DNA from: a bacterium
GTDB taxonomy: Bacteria; Latescibacterota; Latescibacteria; Latescibacterales; Latescibacteraceae
Assembly: GCA_021372535.1 (NCBI GenBank)
Contig: JAJFUH010000183.1
Location: 45,532 to 109,531 of the forward strand
DNA: 64,000 nt
Direction: 5' to 3'
Part shown: positions 36,490 to 45,303 of the stretch, in pieces
How the letters are laid out: every line of letters starts with the position of its first letter
Position numbering within the stretch: position 1 is the first letter of the stretch
Notes under the pieces: generated by a model
Told to the model about the DNA's origin: nothing
Seen by the model: the letters and a program-made list of their open reading frames with translations, nothing else
Database searches by the model: none
Translations under genes and position numbers: made by a program

Positions 36490-37257
36490 TCACTGTTTCT
36501 TTTTATTATATCCTCCGCCGATGGTCAGGTTGATATAGGGGCCTGTTAAAAATATATCAGGTCCTTCAACGACGTTTGTCCATCCGTATTTCTGCGGACT
36601 GTATTTATAACCTATCCGTATACCCGTAGCGAAACCGCGTTGAAAATAGCCTGTTTCTCTTGTGAAGATCATTCTATCTATTCCAAGCGCGCAGTTGAAT
36701 GTCACTATCATGTCGGAACTCAATGTGGTTCCGTTCGGTTTTTTCAGGATGTCATCGAATGTGCGATCGCTCCTGTCCCTGATGGAAAATCTCAGTCCGC
36801 CAAAACCAATTCCGACGAGTGGAAAGATTCCGATTCCGTTTTTATTGTAGATGCAATAACCGATATTATAAACTCCAAACAATCCGCTCAGCGATGTATC
36901 GTGCCGAACGCCATCCATGGTCAGGTGCCTTTTGGCCGGTATGTACAACATGGCATAGCCATCGAATACTATTCTGTTGCATGATATACTATATCCACCA
37001 ATACCGATACCTGCAATTTTCTTTGAGAACGACGGATAACCGCTGCGTTGTAGCGATGAATTCATATCCTGTATGTCCGCATGATTCATTTCAAGAATAA
37101 CGAAGCCTCTCCCTGTTTCTGTAATAGTATTACCGCAATGAGCATAAGCCACCGTGAACATGTTGAACACACATGACAGCACAACGGCAAAAATTATGTG
37201 TTTTTTGGATGCAACCGTAAAATTCATGACGTGCTGGCATATCCTGAGATACTTCAT
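36490..37257 (-). CDS. Secreted beta-barrel-like protein of unknown function
   Basis: About 255 residues. Three starts are in frame (37275, 37257, 37227); 37257 has GGAAAACGGA before it. A signal peptide follows (KKHIIFAVVLSCVFNMFTVAYAHC). The mature part alternates short amphipathic strands with Gly-rich turns (IAGIGIGGYSISCNRIVFDG, GIFPLVGIGFGGLRFSI, GFATGIRIGYKYS, YINLTIGGGYNKK) and ends on such a strand, which suggests a small outer-membrane barrel. I recognise no family. Its base composition is more AT-rich than its neighbours. It lies downstream of the sigma/anti-sigma pair on the same strand, 85 bases away. Confidence 0.6.
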   Translation of the reverse strand: MKYLRICQHVMNFTVASKKHIIFAVVLSCVFNMFTVAYAHCGNTITETGRGFVILEMNHADIQDMNSSLQRSGYPSFSKKIAGIGIGGYSISCNRIVFDGYAMLYIPAKRHLTMDGVRHDTSLSGLFGVYNIGYCIYNKNGIGIFPLVGIGFGGLRFSIRDRSDRTFDDILKKPNGTTLSSDMIVTFNCALGIDRMIFTRETGYFQRGFATGIRIGYKYSPQKYGWTNVVEGPDIFLTGPYINLTIGGGYNKKKQ

Positions 37258-37359
37258 TCCGTTTTCCAACTCCATGATTATTTCTCATTAATTATTCGGT
37301 CTGTTTTTTGAAAAGACAGAACTTTTTTTCATGTCAAGTGGATTACGCTTACCACTTTT

Positions 37360-38970
37360 CTACTTTTCCCGGTAGTCTTTTGCGGATACCAGGCTGTCGA
37401 CAAGATTGTGCAGCTCGTTATCGGATAATGTGCCGTTGACAGCGAGGCAGGGGAAAGTACCATCCGGAGATTCGAGAATATATCCCGATACATCTTTCGA
37501 CGGTATATCCTTGATCGTTGATCGGGCGCTGGTGAGAAGTATATTTGCCAGCCATGTATCAGAAGACCCGCTCCACACCTTGAATCCATTCGGCGAAGTA
37601 TATTTCAGGGTGCTTTTATTCATAATGTTTTTTAACATCATGTTGTAGGTGGGTGACTGGACAAATACAACATGGCGGCCATCCCCTGCACGATATGAAA
37701 TACTGAACATCCTGTGGGGCGGACTGACTAAGTCGAGAATATCGGTGATTTCACGATGGTCTGTCCAGGGAGGATTATGTGCGAAAACGTATGTGTCGAA
37801 ATCGGCGGTCCTTACCATATGACGGACGGAAACATCCGTGATGACCATATCGGACCTGATGCTTGCTTTGGGAGGTTTTGAAGCGGAGTTTGCGAGACTG
37901 TCCGTTCCGGTCAGGCTCCACGGGATATCCTGTTTTTCGGCTGATGCAACTGAAACGCGGCGGATTTTCATCATGGATTCTTTTTCAGAGACCCATTCCA
38001 TTTCCATGAGAATGTTGTCGCTCTCGCGGATTTTGAAAATCAGATAAGGTATTGGTACCTTCACGGGAGTATCGAGTTTGAAATCAGCCCTGACAAAACG
38101 GAATCCGGGACTGTCCTTGTGTTTTTCATCAGGTTCGAGAAATACATCATTGGGATTGATTTCGTTTGACATTCCCACTCCGATTCCCAGATATTCTGCA
38201 GGATTTTTCGGAGGCTGGAATGTATCGGTTACGGTTGAGCTGTGAATCTGCCATCCGCCCGACTGCATGTTATCGAGAGTATAAACAGCCTTGCCGTCAA
38301 AAGAGTTTGCGCATACCGGTATGCCGTCGACGGAAAAAATATGTGCGAACCGGCCGGTTTTGAATTCGAACCATGATTCGTCCCTGACCGTATACTGTTC
38401 AAGCGGTTCTGCCGGAAGATTGAGCTGATGTGTTCGGATTTTACCTGTTTCACTGATCGCCGTGACCGGAAACCACCGTACCCGGGTAAGTACGGGATCC
38501 GATACCGGCTCGACCAGAATTTCGTTGACTATATGGACAATATCGTTTCCTTTGAAGAGCGATTCCTCAGCTGCCCATGCCCGGGAAAGCAATTGCGGAG
38601 CGCTCTGGTTGTCGTTAATGAAATTTTGTGTCATATAGAGAAGTGATAACATCACCAGTATGAAAGCTGCCGCCACCGAAGGAATTTTCCAGCCTCTGAA
38701 ATGCTTCCGGAACGGGATCGCTTCGGAAGGCGATGTTATTTCGGCTCTTACATCGATTTCAGTCATAATACGGTGCTTCAAACCGGGCGAAGCCTGTATT
38801 TTTTGGACAGGCGTGATGGAAGCGAGTATCTGTTGTGCCATTTCGTATTCATGGCTGCAATTCTGGCAGTTTACCATGTGCTCGGCCAGTTCGGAATATG
38901 GTTCGCCGACGGAGTTTTCATTAAGTAAATTATCCAGATATTTTCGGACTTCACGACATGTGATTACCAT
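37360..38970 (-). CDS. Zinc-finger transmembrane anti-sigma factor with a large outside domain
   Basis: A 536-residue protein. The N-terminal cytoplasmic part holds a zinc-binding anti-sigma motif (LAEHMVNCQNCSHEYE, H-x3-C-x2-C, about 29-41). A membrane helix follows at about 96-114 (IPSVAAAFILVMLSLLYM). The remaining 420 residues are predicted outside the cytoplasm and have the feel of a duplicated LolA/RseB-like sheet domain (ARFAHIFSVDG, FRFVRADFKLDTPVKV, then YVFAHNPPW, MFSISYRAGDGRHVVFVQSP). Its ATG overlaps the sigma stop as TAATG, so synthesis is coupled one to one. It should hold the ECF sigma factor inactive until an envelope signal is sensed. Confidence 0.82.
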   Translation of the reverse strand: MVITCREVRKYLDNLLNENSVGEPYSELAEHMVNCQNCSHEYEMAQQILASITPVQKIQASPGLKHRIMTEIDVRAEITSPSEAIPFRKHFRGWKIPSVAAAFILVMLSLLYMTQNFINDNQSAPQLLSRAWAAEESLFKGNDIVHIVNEILVEPVSDPVLTRVRWFPVTAISETGKIRTHQLNLPAEPLEQYTVRDESWFEFKTGRFAHIFSVDGIPVCANSFDGKAVYTLDNMQSGGWQIHSSTVTDTFQPPKNPAEYLGIGVGMSNEINPNDVFLEPDEKHKDSPGFRFVRADFKLDTPVKVPIPYLIFKIRESDNILMEMEWVSEKESMMKIRRVSVASAEKQDIPWSLTGTDSLANSASKPPKASIRSDMVITDVSVRHMVRTADFDTYVFAHNPPWTDHREITDILDLVSPPHRMFSISYRAGDGRHVVFVQSPTYNMMLKNIMNKSTLKYTSPNGFKVWSGSSDTWLANILLTSARSTIKDIPSKDVSGYILESPDGTFPCLAVNGTLSDNELHNLVDSLVSAKDYREK

Positions 38971-39533
38971 TATATGTTCCCCTTTGCAACTATCTTTCTC
39001 AATTTTCTGAATCCATACCGTAACCGTGAATTGACAGTATCGAGCGAGCAGCCGACTACTTCGGCAATTTCACTCAGACGGAGTTCCTCGAATACCCTGA
39101 GACGGACAACATCAGCCTGAGCTTTGGGCAATCGTCCCAAAAGCTTTTCAATCCGGAACAGTTCTTCCCTGGCAACGGTTATTTCATGGGGATTGCTGCC
39201 ATTGTGTGAGATTTCATCGGGAGACAGCGAGTCGAAATACGACTCCGGCCGTTTGCGCTTACGCAATAAATCGGTACACATATTGATTACCATTGTGTAA
39301 AGATATGGTTTCACATGAAGTATCTTCGACCGTTTTAAGCGTTCGGTATATACACGGACAAAAACCTCCTGCACCACATCTTCCGCATCGCTGAGATTAC
39401 CGACTCGCCGAAAAGCGGTGAGCACCAGTTTATCACCAAATGCATCGACAAGCATTCCCAGTTCCTCGGGTGTCTGCGGCCATCCCTTGTCCCATATATC
39501 CACGGATTCGGATATTCCGGATTTTAAAACCAT
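38970..39533 (-). CDS. ECF-type RNA polymerase sigma factor (sigma-70 family)
   Basis: The 187-residue protein has only regions 2 and 4. Region 2 runs over about 30-100 (DAEDVVQEVFVRVYTERL, KPYLYTMVINMCTDLLRKRKR) and region 4 over about 125-180 (LGRLPKAQADVVRLRVFEELRLSEIAEVVGCSLDTVNSRLRYGFRKL in spirit: the helix-turn-helix is LSEIAEVVGCSLDTVNSRL). The linker is short. It is transcribed first, with its anti-sigma factor directly after it. The likely targets, judging by position, include itself, but no matching promoter pair was identified. Confidence 0.92.
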   Translation of the reverse strand: MVLKSGISESVDIWDKGWPQTPEELGMLVDAFGDKLVLTAFRRVGNLSDAEDVVQEVFVRVYTERLKRSKILHVKPYLYTMVINMCTDLLRKRKRPESYFDSLSPDEISHNGSNPHEITVAREELFRIEKLLGRLPKAQADVVRLRVFEELRLSEIAEVVGCSLDTVNSRLRYGFRKLRKIVAKGNI

Positions 39534-39788
39534 TTATAACCTCTATACGCGAAATGGTGGTAAAACGTCATTATACCGGTATACACAGCTTTTTATATAT
39601 AAAACGAATTCAGGTGAAATTATTGTTTAATAATTTTTATTTATAGGGTGGAGAAGGAGGTATGTTGAGAACAGAGATGTCCTGTTCAGGATTCAAGAAG
39701 CTGAATAAAACAAGAGTACACCCAAAAAGTCTTGTTACAGGCAGGAAAGCATACGGACACAGTTTTTTCAATGTAAAATCATAATCAT

Positions 39789-39815
39789 GCCGTAATCCGT
39801 AAAAATCCGCGTTTC
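39789..39815 (+). repeat. Fragment of the dispersed repeat's right half
   Basis: GTAATCCGTAAAAATCCGCGTTTCATTCC matches the AATCCGTGAAAATCC...GTTC right half of the larger repeat. It lies in the gap between the sigma factor gene and the secreted protein gene; the rest of that gap (39534-39788) holds no well-supported gene. Confidence 0.5.
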
Positions 39816-39824
39816 ATTCCTTTT

Positions 39825-41189
39825 TTATTTCGCCGGCGGCAGTTTATACGGGCCGAGTTTTATATCCGGTTTTGAGCGAACCGCGTGGCTGAGAGCGATA
39901 ACATCTCCAATGGGTCGATCCCCATCTGTTGCATAGAAGAAATAGATGTTCCGCTCGGAATACACCGATCCTTTCGGCACGGTGATGAGCTGTTTCCGGT
40001 CCCAGTCGATATGGAAATAAACGAGCGGCCGGAACCAGTACTGGAGATCTCCGTTCGAGACATAGGTCGCATTGTCGAAAAGTGTCGGGGGCGCGCCGCC
40101 GGGGCCTATCGTGGCATATTCCTCGCGAACCGAGGCGGCGCCGATGCTTTTGTCGGGACTGAAAAATGTGACGAAGGGAGTGTCATCCCGCAGACGCAGA
40201 ATATCGCCGTGCTGGTTGACCGGGGTGAATTCGTCGAGCCGTTTGACAACCGGTGTTCTGTTGCTCTCCCATGCCACATGAGAGAAGAATCCTTTTGGGA
40301 ATATCATTTCATCGTTACGGAGCGCCACTACTCCGATATCATCGAGGATTTCCACGACAGTTCCGGATTCTACGTATGAACGGTTCGTGAATATCCGGTA
40401 GGTAATCGACAGCCGCGCTTCGGGTATTCCGGGGAAGATGCCGCTGCGGCGAATCTCGACGAACAGGGGACCCTGCGTGATTTCACATTTCTCGGGGGGA
40501 TCCCATGCAAACGAGTGAATCCAGCCGCGGGAGGGAACAAAGATGCCCGGATTCCAGTGAAGGACTCCCTCGGAAGTCGCAAATGGTATCTCCGAATGTT
40601 TTTTCAGGGTGACACGGGATATCTGGCCTGAATCTTTATTGGTGTTTTCGGGGAGCGACTGGTTTCTTCCGTGAAACTGCACGGTCATGGCGCTGTTTTC
40701 CACTGTCCATGCGGGTTTTTTCCCGGTAATCTTCAGGTCGGTCGGGTAGTCTGGCGTTTTCGCATCCGGATTTCCGTACAGCAGTGCGTATTCGGCATCG
40801 TCCGCCCCATTCTTTTCATCGAAAAAGGTTATCATGCCGTTGACCGTCGGGGAACTCCGCCGGCCGTCGGTATCTTTCGTCCATGTCGAGAGCCCCGAGA
40901 GCTGGAAAGGAATCTCTTTTTCTCCTTCCTTTGTCATCAGGATAAGGCGGATTTCCTTTTCGGGACTGGTACACTGGTGAGCGTACAGCGAAAATGTCAC
41001 ATCGACCGGGACAAGGCCGGCAGTTTCCGTATCACGGCCGGTAAGGGTTATGGGCATGCGGAACTTCCATGCATTCCATGTCTGCTGCCCGTGGACAGTC
41101 GCCGGTGTTCCCCACATAATAAACGTAAATGAAACAAGAAGAAGACGTATCCATATTTTACGGTACGATGGCGAGGTATGATTGAACAT
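39825..41189 (-). CDS. Secreted protein of unknown function, beta-rich
   Basis: A 454-residue exported protein with a signal peptide (about 1-35, ending TVHGQQ). The mature part is rich in beta pattern and aromatic residues: WKFRMPITLTGRDTE at the front recalls the start of DUF2341-type domains, followed by a long region similar in feel to large glycan-processing accessory proteins (GWIHSFAWDPPEKC, YRIFTNRSYVESGTVVEIL, SVYSERNIYFFYATDGDRPI). No catalytic motif was recognised. It is expressed towards the sigma-factor genes; the stop lies near a repeat fragment. Confidence 0.6.
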   Translation of the reverse strand: MFNHTSPSYRKIWIRLLLVSFTFIMWGTPATVHGQQTWNAWKFRMPITLTGRDTETAGLVPVDVTFSLYAHQCTSPEKEIRLILMTKEGEKEIPFQLSGLSTWTKDTDGRRSSPTVNGMITFFDEKNGADDAEYALLYGNPDAKTPDYPTDLKITGKKPAWTVENSAMTVQFHGRNQSLPENTNKDSGQISRVTLKKHSEIPFATSEGVLHWNPGIFVPSRGWIHSFAWDPPEKCEITQGPLFVEIRRSGIFPGIPEARLSITYRIFTNRSYVESGTVVEILDDIGVVALRNDEMIFPKGFFSHVAWESNRTPVVKRLDEFTPVNQHGDILRLRDDTPFVTFFSPDKSIGAASVREEYATIGPGGAPPTLFDNATYVSNGDLQYWFRPLVYFHIDWDRKQLITVPKGSVYSERNIYFFYATDGDRPIGDVIALSHAVRSKPDIKLGPYKLPPAK

Positions 41190-41326
41190 GACGTTTCCCC
41201 CCTGAATAGTGGTTCAGGTAACAGGAGCCGGAGCTATAAATATGAAAATAATACGGCCATTCTCATTTGGCAAGAAACTCATGTGGGATAATGACAGGGC
41301 AGTTTCTTTAATCCGGATCAGTCATG

Positions 41327-41440
41327 AAAAAATTTCACCACGAAGACATAAAGACACAAATAAATATGATAATTACATTATGTTGTATAATTATCAATAT
41401 ATTGCATTTATAAAAAAATATATAAAAACAAATCCACTTC
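41327..41440 (+). repeat. Two-part dispersed intergenic repeat, copy D (3'-truncated)
   Basis: The left half is well kept (tttCACCACGAAGACATAAAGACACAAATAA in register with copies A-C) and the right half breaks off just after AACAAATCC. The 710-base gap 41190-41899 holds this copy and the structured element at 41500-41670, and no gene. Confidence 0.65.
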
Positions 41441-41499
41441 GAAACAAGGGTAGTATAGTCCTGGCCTTCCTCCATTTTTTACACACACTTTTTTCTATA

Positions 41500-41670
41500 G
41501 GTTACTTCCTTTGCGTGCCCAAAGGAAGTAACCAGGGAAAGGGCCCCCCGTGAAAAGCCTTTTTCCCCGTTCACGGCCTGTTTTTCGGGACACGAGCCTT
41601 CGGCTCGCTCGGACAGCACCCATTCTTTATACTAAAAAAAACCGGTTGTGACCGTGGGGCCTTTCTGCGG
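41500..41670. repeat. Highly structured non-coding element with nested perfect hairpins
   Basis: Three perfect stems lie in a row: GGTTACTTCCTTTG/CAAAGGAAGTAACC (41500-41513 with 41520-41533, six-base loop), CCGTGAA/TTCACGG (41548-41554 with 41570-41576) and CGAGCC/GGCTCG (41593-41598 with 41602-41607). GAAAGGGCCCC (from 41537) and GGGGCCTTTC (about 41656-41665) could close around the last two. The first hairpin followed by AGGGAAAGGGCCCCC is like a repeat seen beside genes in many proteobacterial genomes, so a mobile or REP-like origin is plausible. Confidence 0.6.
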
Positions 41671-41899
41671 GGTTAAAAATCAACAGCAATAATCATATAT
41701 ATTCTATTTATAATCAATGTATTGCAATACATATTCATCGTGGATAATAGAGGATGAAAATAGTATATTCAAGAGGGAATCGTCATTTATTATCGGGTTA
41801 TTGTCATACGTATATGACTTATTTTAGTCATTTACCATGTTTCGTATTTGTTATATTATTCCTTAAATTCGTATACCGGTCTTTCAGGAGTTTCATGGC

Positions 41900-42568
41900 A
41901 TGCTGTATGTAGTTATCATCGAAGATAACAAGGTGGCTGCGGACCTTCTCAGGGAATACATCGAGAGTGAGGATGTGAAGGTCAGCGCTCTGTATACTTC
42001 CGGAGAAGATGCTCTCAAATCAATACCGTCTGCACCACTTCCCGATGTGCTTCTTGTCGATATCGGTCTTCCCGGAATATCGGGAATCGAGGTAACCCGG
42101 ACACTCAAGAAAGAGTTTCCCGGGCTGGAAATCATCATTCAGACAGTTTTCGAGGACACGGCGACCATTATAGATTCCATTAAAGCCGGCGCTTCGGGTT
42201 ATATTCTCAAAGCCTCATCTCGTGAGGAAATTATCCGGGCGCTCAATGAGGTGAAAAAAGGCGGTTCTTTTCTTTCGGGCAAGGTCGCGCGGAAAATTCT
42301 CCATGAATTCAAGGACAGTGAAAAGAGCGCTGCAACGGGTAACGGGCTCGAATGTTATTCCCTGACGACTCGTGAGGAGGAGATACTTGATAATCTTGTT
42401 CACGGAGCATCATATAAGGAAATCTCATCTAAACTCGATATAAGTGTTCATACCGTCAACAATCATATACGCAAGATTTACGAGAAGATGAGGGTTCATT
42501 CGAGAGGAGAGGCAGTAGCGCGGGCGATCGAATCATCTGTGGAGCGGCAGAATGATAAAAATAGTTAA
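41900..42568 (+). CDS. NarL/LuxR-family DNA-binding response regulator
   Basis: A 222-residue regulator: receiver domain with phospho-acceptor Asp54 (LLVDIGLPG), acidic pair Glu8-Asp9, and Lys at ILKAS; then a LuxR-type helix-turn-helix (LTTREEEILDNLVHGASYKE, then ISVHTVNNHIRKIYEKM). It is convergent with the sensor kinase below: the two stop codons share the palindrome TTAA (42565-42568), so the coding sequences overlap by four bases. NarL-type regulators are the usual partners of HisKA_3 kinases, so the two are probably a cognate pair despite facing each other. Confidence 0.93.
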   Translation: MLYVVIIEDNKVAADLLREYIESEDVKVSALYTSGEDALKSIPSAPLPDVLLVDIGLPGISGIEVTRTLKKEFPGLEIIIQTVFEDTATIIDSIKAGASGYILKASSREEIIRALNEVKKGGSFLSGKVARKILHEFKDSEKSAATGNGLECYSLTTREEEILDNLVHGASYKEISSKLDISVHTVNNHIRKIYEKMRVHSRGEAVARAIESSVERQNDKNS

Positions 42569-44919
42569 TCCGATTGCGGAACCTGAAGTGAAATGATAAT
42601 TTCCGTTCCCTTGCCGGGAGCGGAAGTGCAAAAAAATATTCCTCCCATCTCTTCACACCGTTTTTTCATGTTTCTCAGTCCATAGCTTCCGGTCCGGTTC
42701 TGTTCCGCATCATAACCCCTGCCGTTATCGGCTATCGTGATTCTCAACTGCTGAGCAGTGTTTTTTATTCTGATATCAACCTTGGCGGCCTCGGCGTGCT
42801 TGATTACATTTGCCAGTGATTCCTGAACGATACGGATAATGTTGAGCCTTACCATTGCCGGCAGTGCCAGAGACTCATGTTCGACATCGATCTCGAAATG
42901 GAATGGAATGTTTTCACAACCGAGTATTGTTCCTGCCTTCTCCTGTATATGAGAAATGAGGTCGCCGAGCCTGTACTCGTCTTCTTCGATTGTCCAGATG
43001 AGATCGCGAAGTTCGGTGAGACCCCCGGAAAGAAGACTTTTCAGATTCTTCAGGCGCTCCGATCTGCCTTTATCCTCATCGGCATCCTTATCAAAGAGAT
43101 TTATCAGCATTAAGGCGTTGCTGAAACTGCTGCCGATACCATCGTGTATTTCCCTAGATATTCTTTCGCGCTCGCGAAGAGCTTCATGCCGACGGTGCTC
43201 GCTTTCCTCCTTGAGAAAGATGCTTTCAATGGCCATTGATGTCTGGCTGGCAAGTGTTTTGAGGAGGTTTATATCCTGGCGGGTATACAGTCTGCCCGAC
43301 TCTTTGTTCTTGAGCAGAAGGCACCCGAGCGTACCTGCCGATGTGCGCAGGGTAACGATAACCCCATCTGTATATACCTCAGGTAGTTTTCCGAACTCCG
43401 AATCGATCATGTAGAGCGGACATGGTTCTTTATATTCTCGGGCTTTTATCGCAAGCGTTATGAGTGAATCTTCACATTCTCCGAAATAAGGAACAGCGAC
43501 TTCCCTGTCGTTTTCTTTACCGTATATATAAGCCGAAATACCTTTGGGATGTAGGATTCCGATTACCGTTTCAACAGCCGCATCCACCACGGTTTTTGCA
43601 TTGTGAGCGGCCAGGAGTTTGTTGCTCAGCCTGATAGATACTTCCAGGGAATCATAAATATCACGTCTCAGTATCCTTTTTACGCCTTTGTTTATATTAT
43701 TCCTTACGGGAATGTAAGCAAGAACAACCAACCAGAGCGCTATCACCGTCGCGAAGGGTTCCTTGATAGCAAGAGCCAGATTTTTAAGACGGGCGAGCGT
43801 ACTGATGACTCCCACATCGAGTCCCGCAAGAATACAGAGTGTGAGAAAATAGATAACCGAGTTATCGAATATGGTGTCGATATCCATGAGATGATATTTT
43901 GTTATGGCGAAAGCCATTGAGAGTGGTATCAGAATAAAAAACAGGCTCGGAACCCTGTCGCTGAAAAGCCGTTGTCCCGTGACAAGGATCGGTATAAATG
44001 TCGTCATCATGAATACGACTGAAAATACTCCTACTCCCCCCAAAACCCACCGTATCTGATACCGTTCATGGGGAGATTTCGATGTGGCGTAACTGTATAT
44101 GAATAAACCCACACCGGAGGCAAGCCCGGCCATGAACAGGAAATTGAGCGACAGGTATGAAATACGCGGCTGATAGAGAACGGTTACGATAATCGGGATC
44201 GTATAAAGAACCGGTGTAAAAAACCGGTATGTAACCAGCTTTTTTTCACGGGGGAAGAGGCAGCAGAAATGAAAAAACAGGACGGGGAAATAAACGAACG
44301 CGAAAATGTTTATGATTCGTAATACACTGAAAATAGTGATATTGAAAGCTGTATCGCGGGATGTATAACTTCCGAAGGTTACAAATATGAGCGCAACGGA
44401 GAACACCATGTAAAAAAAAGAACGGGCGCGCACATCACCGGGCTTTTTCAAAACAACCACAAGACCGATTATCAGTGAAAAAAGCCCGAGAAAGAACATC
44501 ATCCCGACTCTGTAAAGAATTTCAGCCACAGGCAAGCGGACAGGCACAATTTCTGCAGAGCTGTATACATCGCCGTTTTTGAGTCTGAGTACAAGCGGCT
44601 TGTCCGGTTTTACATGCCGGGAAAAGTATGTCTGTGCTTTCCACCAGTGATTGAGCGACTCCCGGTCGGGTATATAATCGAAGTCCTCTACGAGATCGAA
44701 CGATTCGAGCTCGAAATCCTCTATGGCGACAATTTCCGCGTCTGTACACTCAGGTATATTCCCGGCAGGACCTTTTGGGGAAACCGATGATATATACCAT
44801 GTCCCGTCTTTCAATTCATACGTCAGACCGGTATAGGGTGCCTGTGTCAGCGTGGAAATTCCAAGAAAAGCCACAAGGAATGGTATTATGCTCAATCCCA
44901 CATATAACTTTTTATTCAA
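42565..44919 (-). CDS. ComP-like membrane sensor histidine kinase (HisKA_3)
   Basis: The TTG 44919 start is preferred (GGAG eight bases upstream; MNKKLYVGLSIIPF then follows as a first helix); an upstream in-frame GTG at 44988 lacks a usable site. The 784 residues show a helix, a short outside PDZ-like domain (about 30-130), a block of about seven helices (150-390, with a KYHLMDID end), a GAF-like domain (about 430-575) and the transmitter: RISREIHDGIGSSFSNAL with the phospho-acceptor His, then ATPase boxes VQESLANVIKHAEA and DNGRGYD and SYGLRNMKKRCEEMGG. This layout is that of ComP-type kinases that sense peptides or membrane ligands. Confidence 0.9.
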   Translation of the reverse strand: MNKKLYVGLSIIPFLVAFLGISTLTQAPYTGLTYELKDGTWYISSVSPKGPAGNIPECTDAEIVAIEDFELESFDLVEDFDYIPDRESLNHWWKAQTYFSRHVKPDKPLVLRLKNGDVYSSAEIVPVRLPVAEILYRVGMMFFLGLFSLIIGLVVVLKKPGDVRARSFFYMVFSVALIFVTFGSYTSRDTAFNITIFSVLRIINIFAFVYFPVLFFHFCCLFPREKKLVTYRFFTPVLYTIPIIVTVLYQPRISYLSLNFLFMAGLASGVGLFIYSYATSKSPHERYQIRWVLGGVGVFSVVFMMTTFIPILVTGQRLFSDRVPSLFFILIPLSMAFAITKYHLMDIDTIFDNSVIYFLTLCILAGLDVGVISTLARLKNLALAIKEPFATVIALWLVVLAYIPVRNNINKGVKRILRRDIYDSLEVSIRLSNKLLAAHNAKTVVDAAVETVIGILHPKGISAYIYGKENDREVAVPYFGECEDSLITLAIKAREYKEPCPLYMIDSEFGKLPEVYTDGVIVTLRTSAGTLGCLLLKNKESGRLYTRQDINLLKTLASQTSMAIESIFLKEESEHRRHEALRERERISREIHDGIGSSFSNALMLINLFDKDADEDKGRSERLKNLKSLLSGGLTELRDLIWTIEEDEYRLGDLISHIQEKAGTILGCENIPFHFEIDVEHESLALPAMVRLNIIRIVQESLANVIKHAEAAKVDIRIKNTAQQLRITIADNGRGYDAEQNRTGSYGLRNMKKRCEEMGGIFFCTSAPGKGTEIIISLQVPQSD

Positions 44920-45303
44920 GCGAGTTTCTCCGGAATGATAAATCCTTCTGAAATTGAAACCGCGGACTTTTAATGATGTTATAAACACTTCCGGCTCATG
45001 GTACCGTGCGAATCAGCCACCGATATCGTCTATTACAGAGAATATAGATTATTATATTGGAGTCGATTTGTGATGACAATCACTTTTTAAACAAGTAATA
45101 TAATCGGAAACATTTGTACTTGTATAAATCATTTTTATGTATCATGTTTTTATTGTGGAACTGTCGGAGCTTTAGACCCATTCATTGTGTTTATTAAAGC
45201 GTATAAGTTATTCTGAGTTTTCCTGTTATATTATAACATACCAGTCAATTCTGTTAATCTGTATTGTTTTTACAACGAATACGTTTTTTCAAAGGCGGTT
45301 ACA
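44920..45303. other. AT-rich intergenic region between divergent genes
   Basis: About 384 bases separate the kinase gene (minus) from the heparinase-like gene (plus). No gene or strong hairpin is seen. The stretch 45220-45250 contains ATTATAAC-type -10-like sequence, but no spaced -35 is convincing. An AAGGCGG site precedes ATG 45304. Confidence 0.4.

Noticed and set aside
39662..39784. A possible 40-residue basic peptide read from ATG 39662 just after AAGGAGG
   Set aside because: The ribosome site is only one base from the ATG, the next ATG is too far away, the peptide has no recognisable features and overlaps the region next to a repeat fragment. It may be real but cannot be supported.
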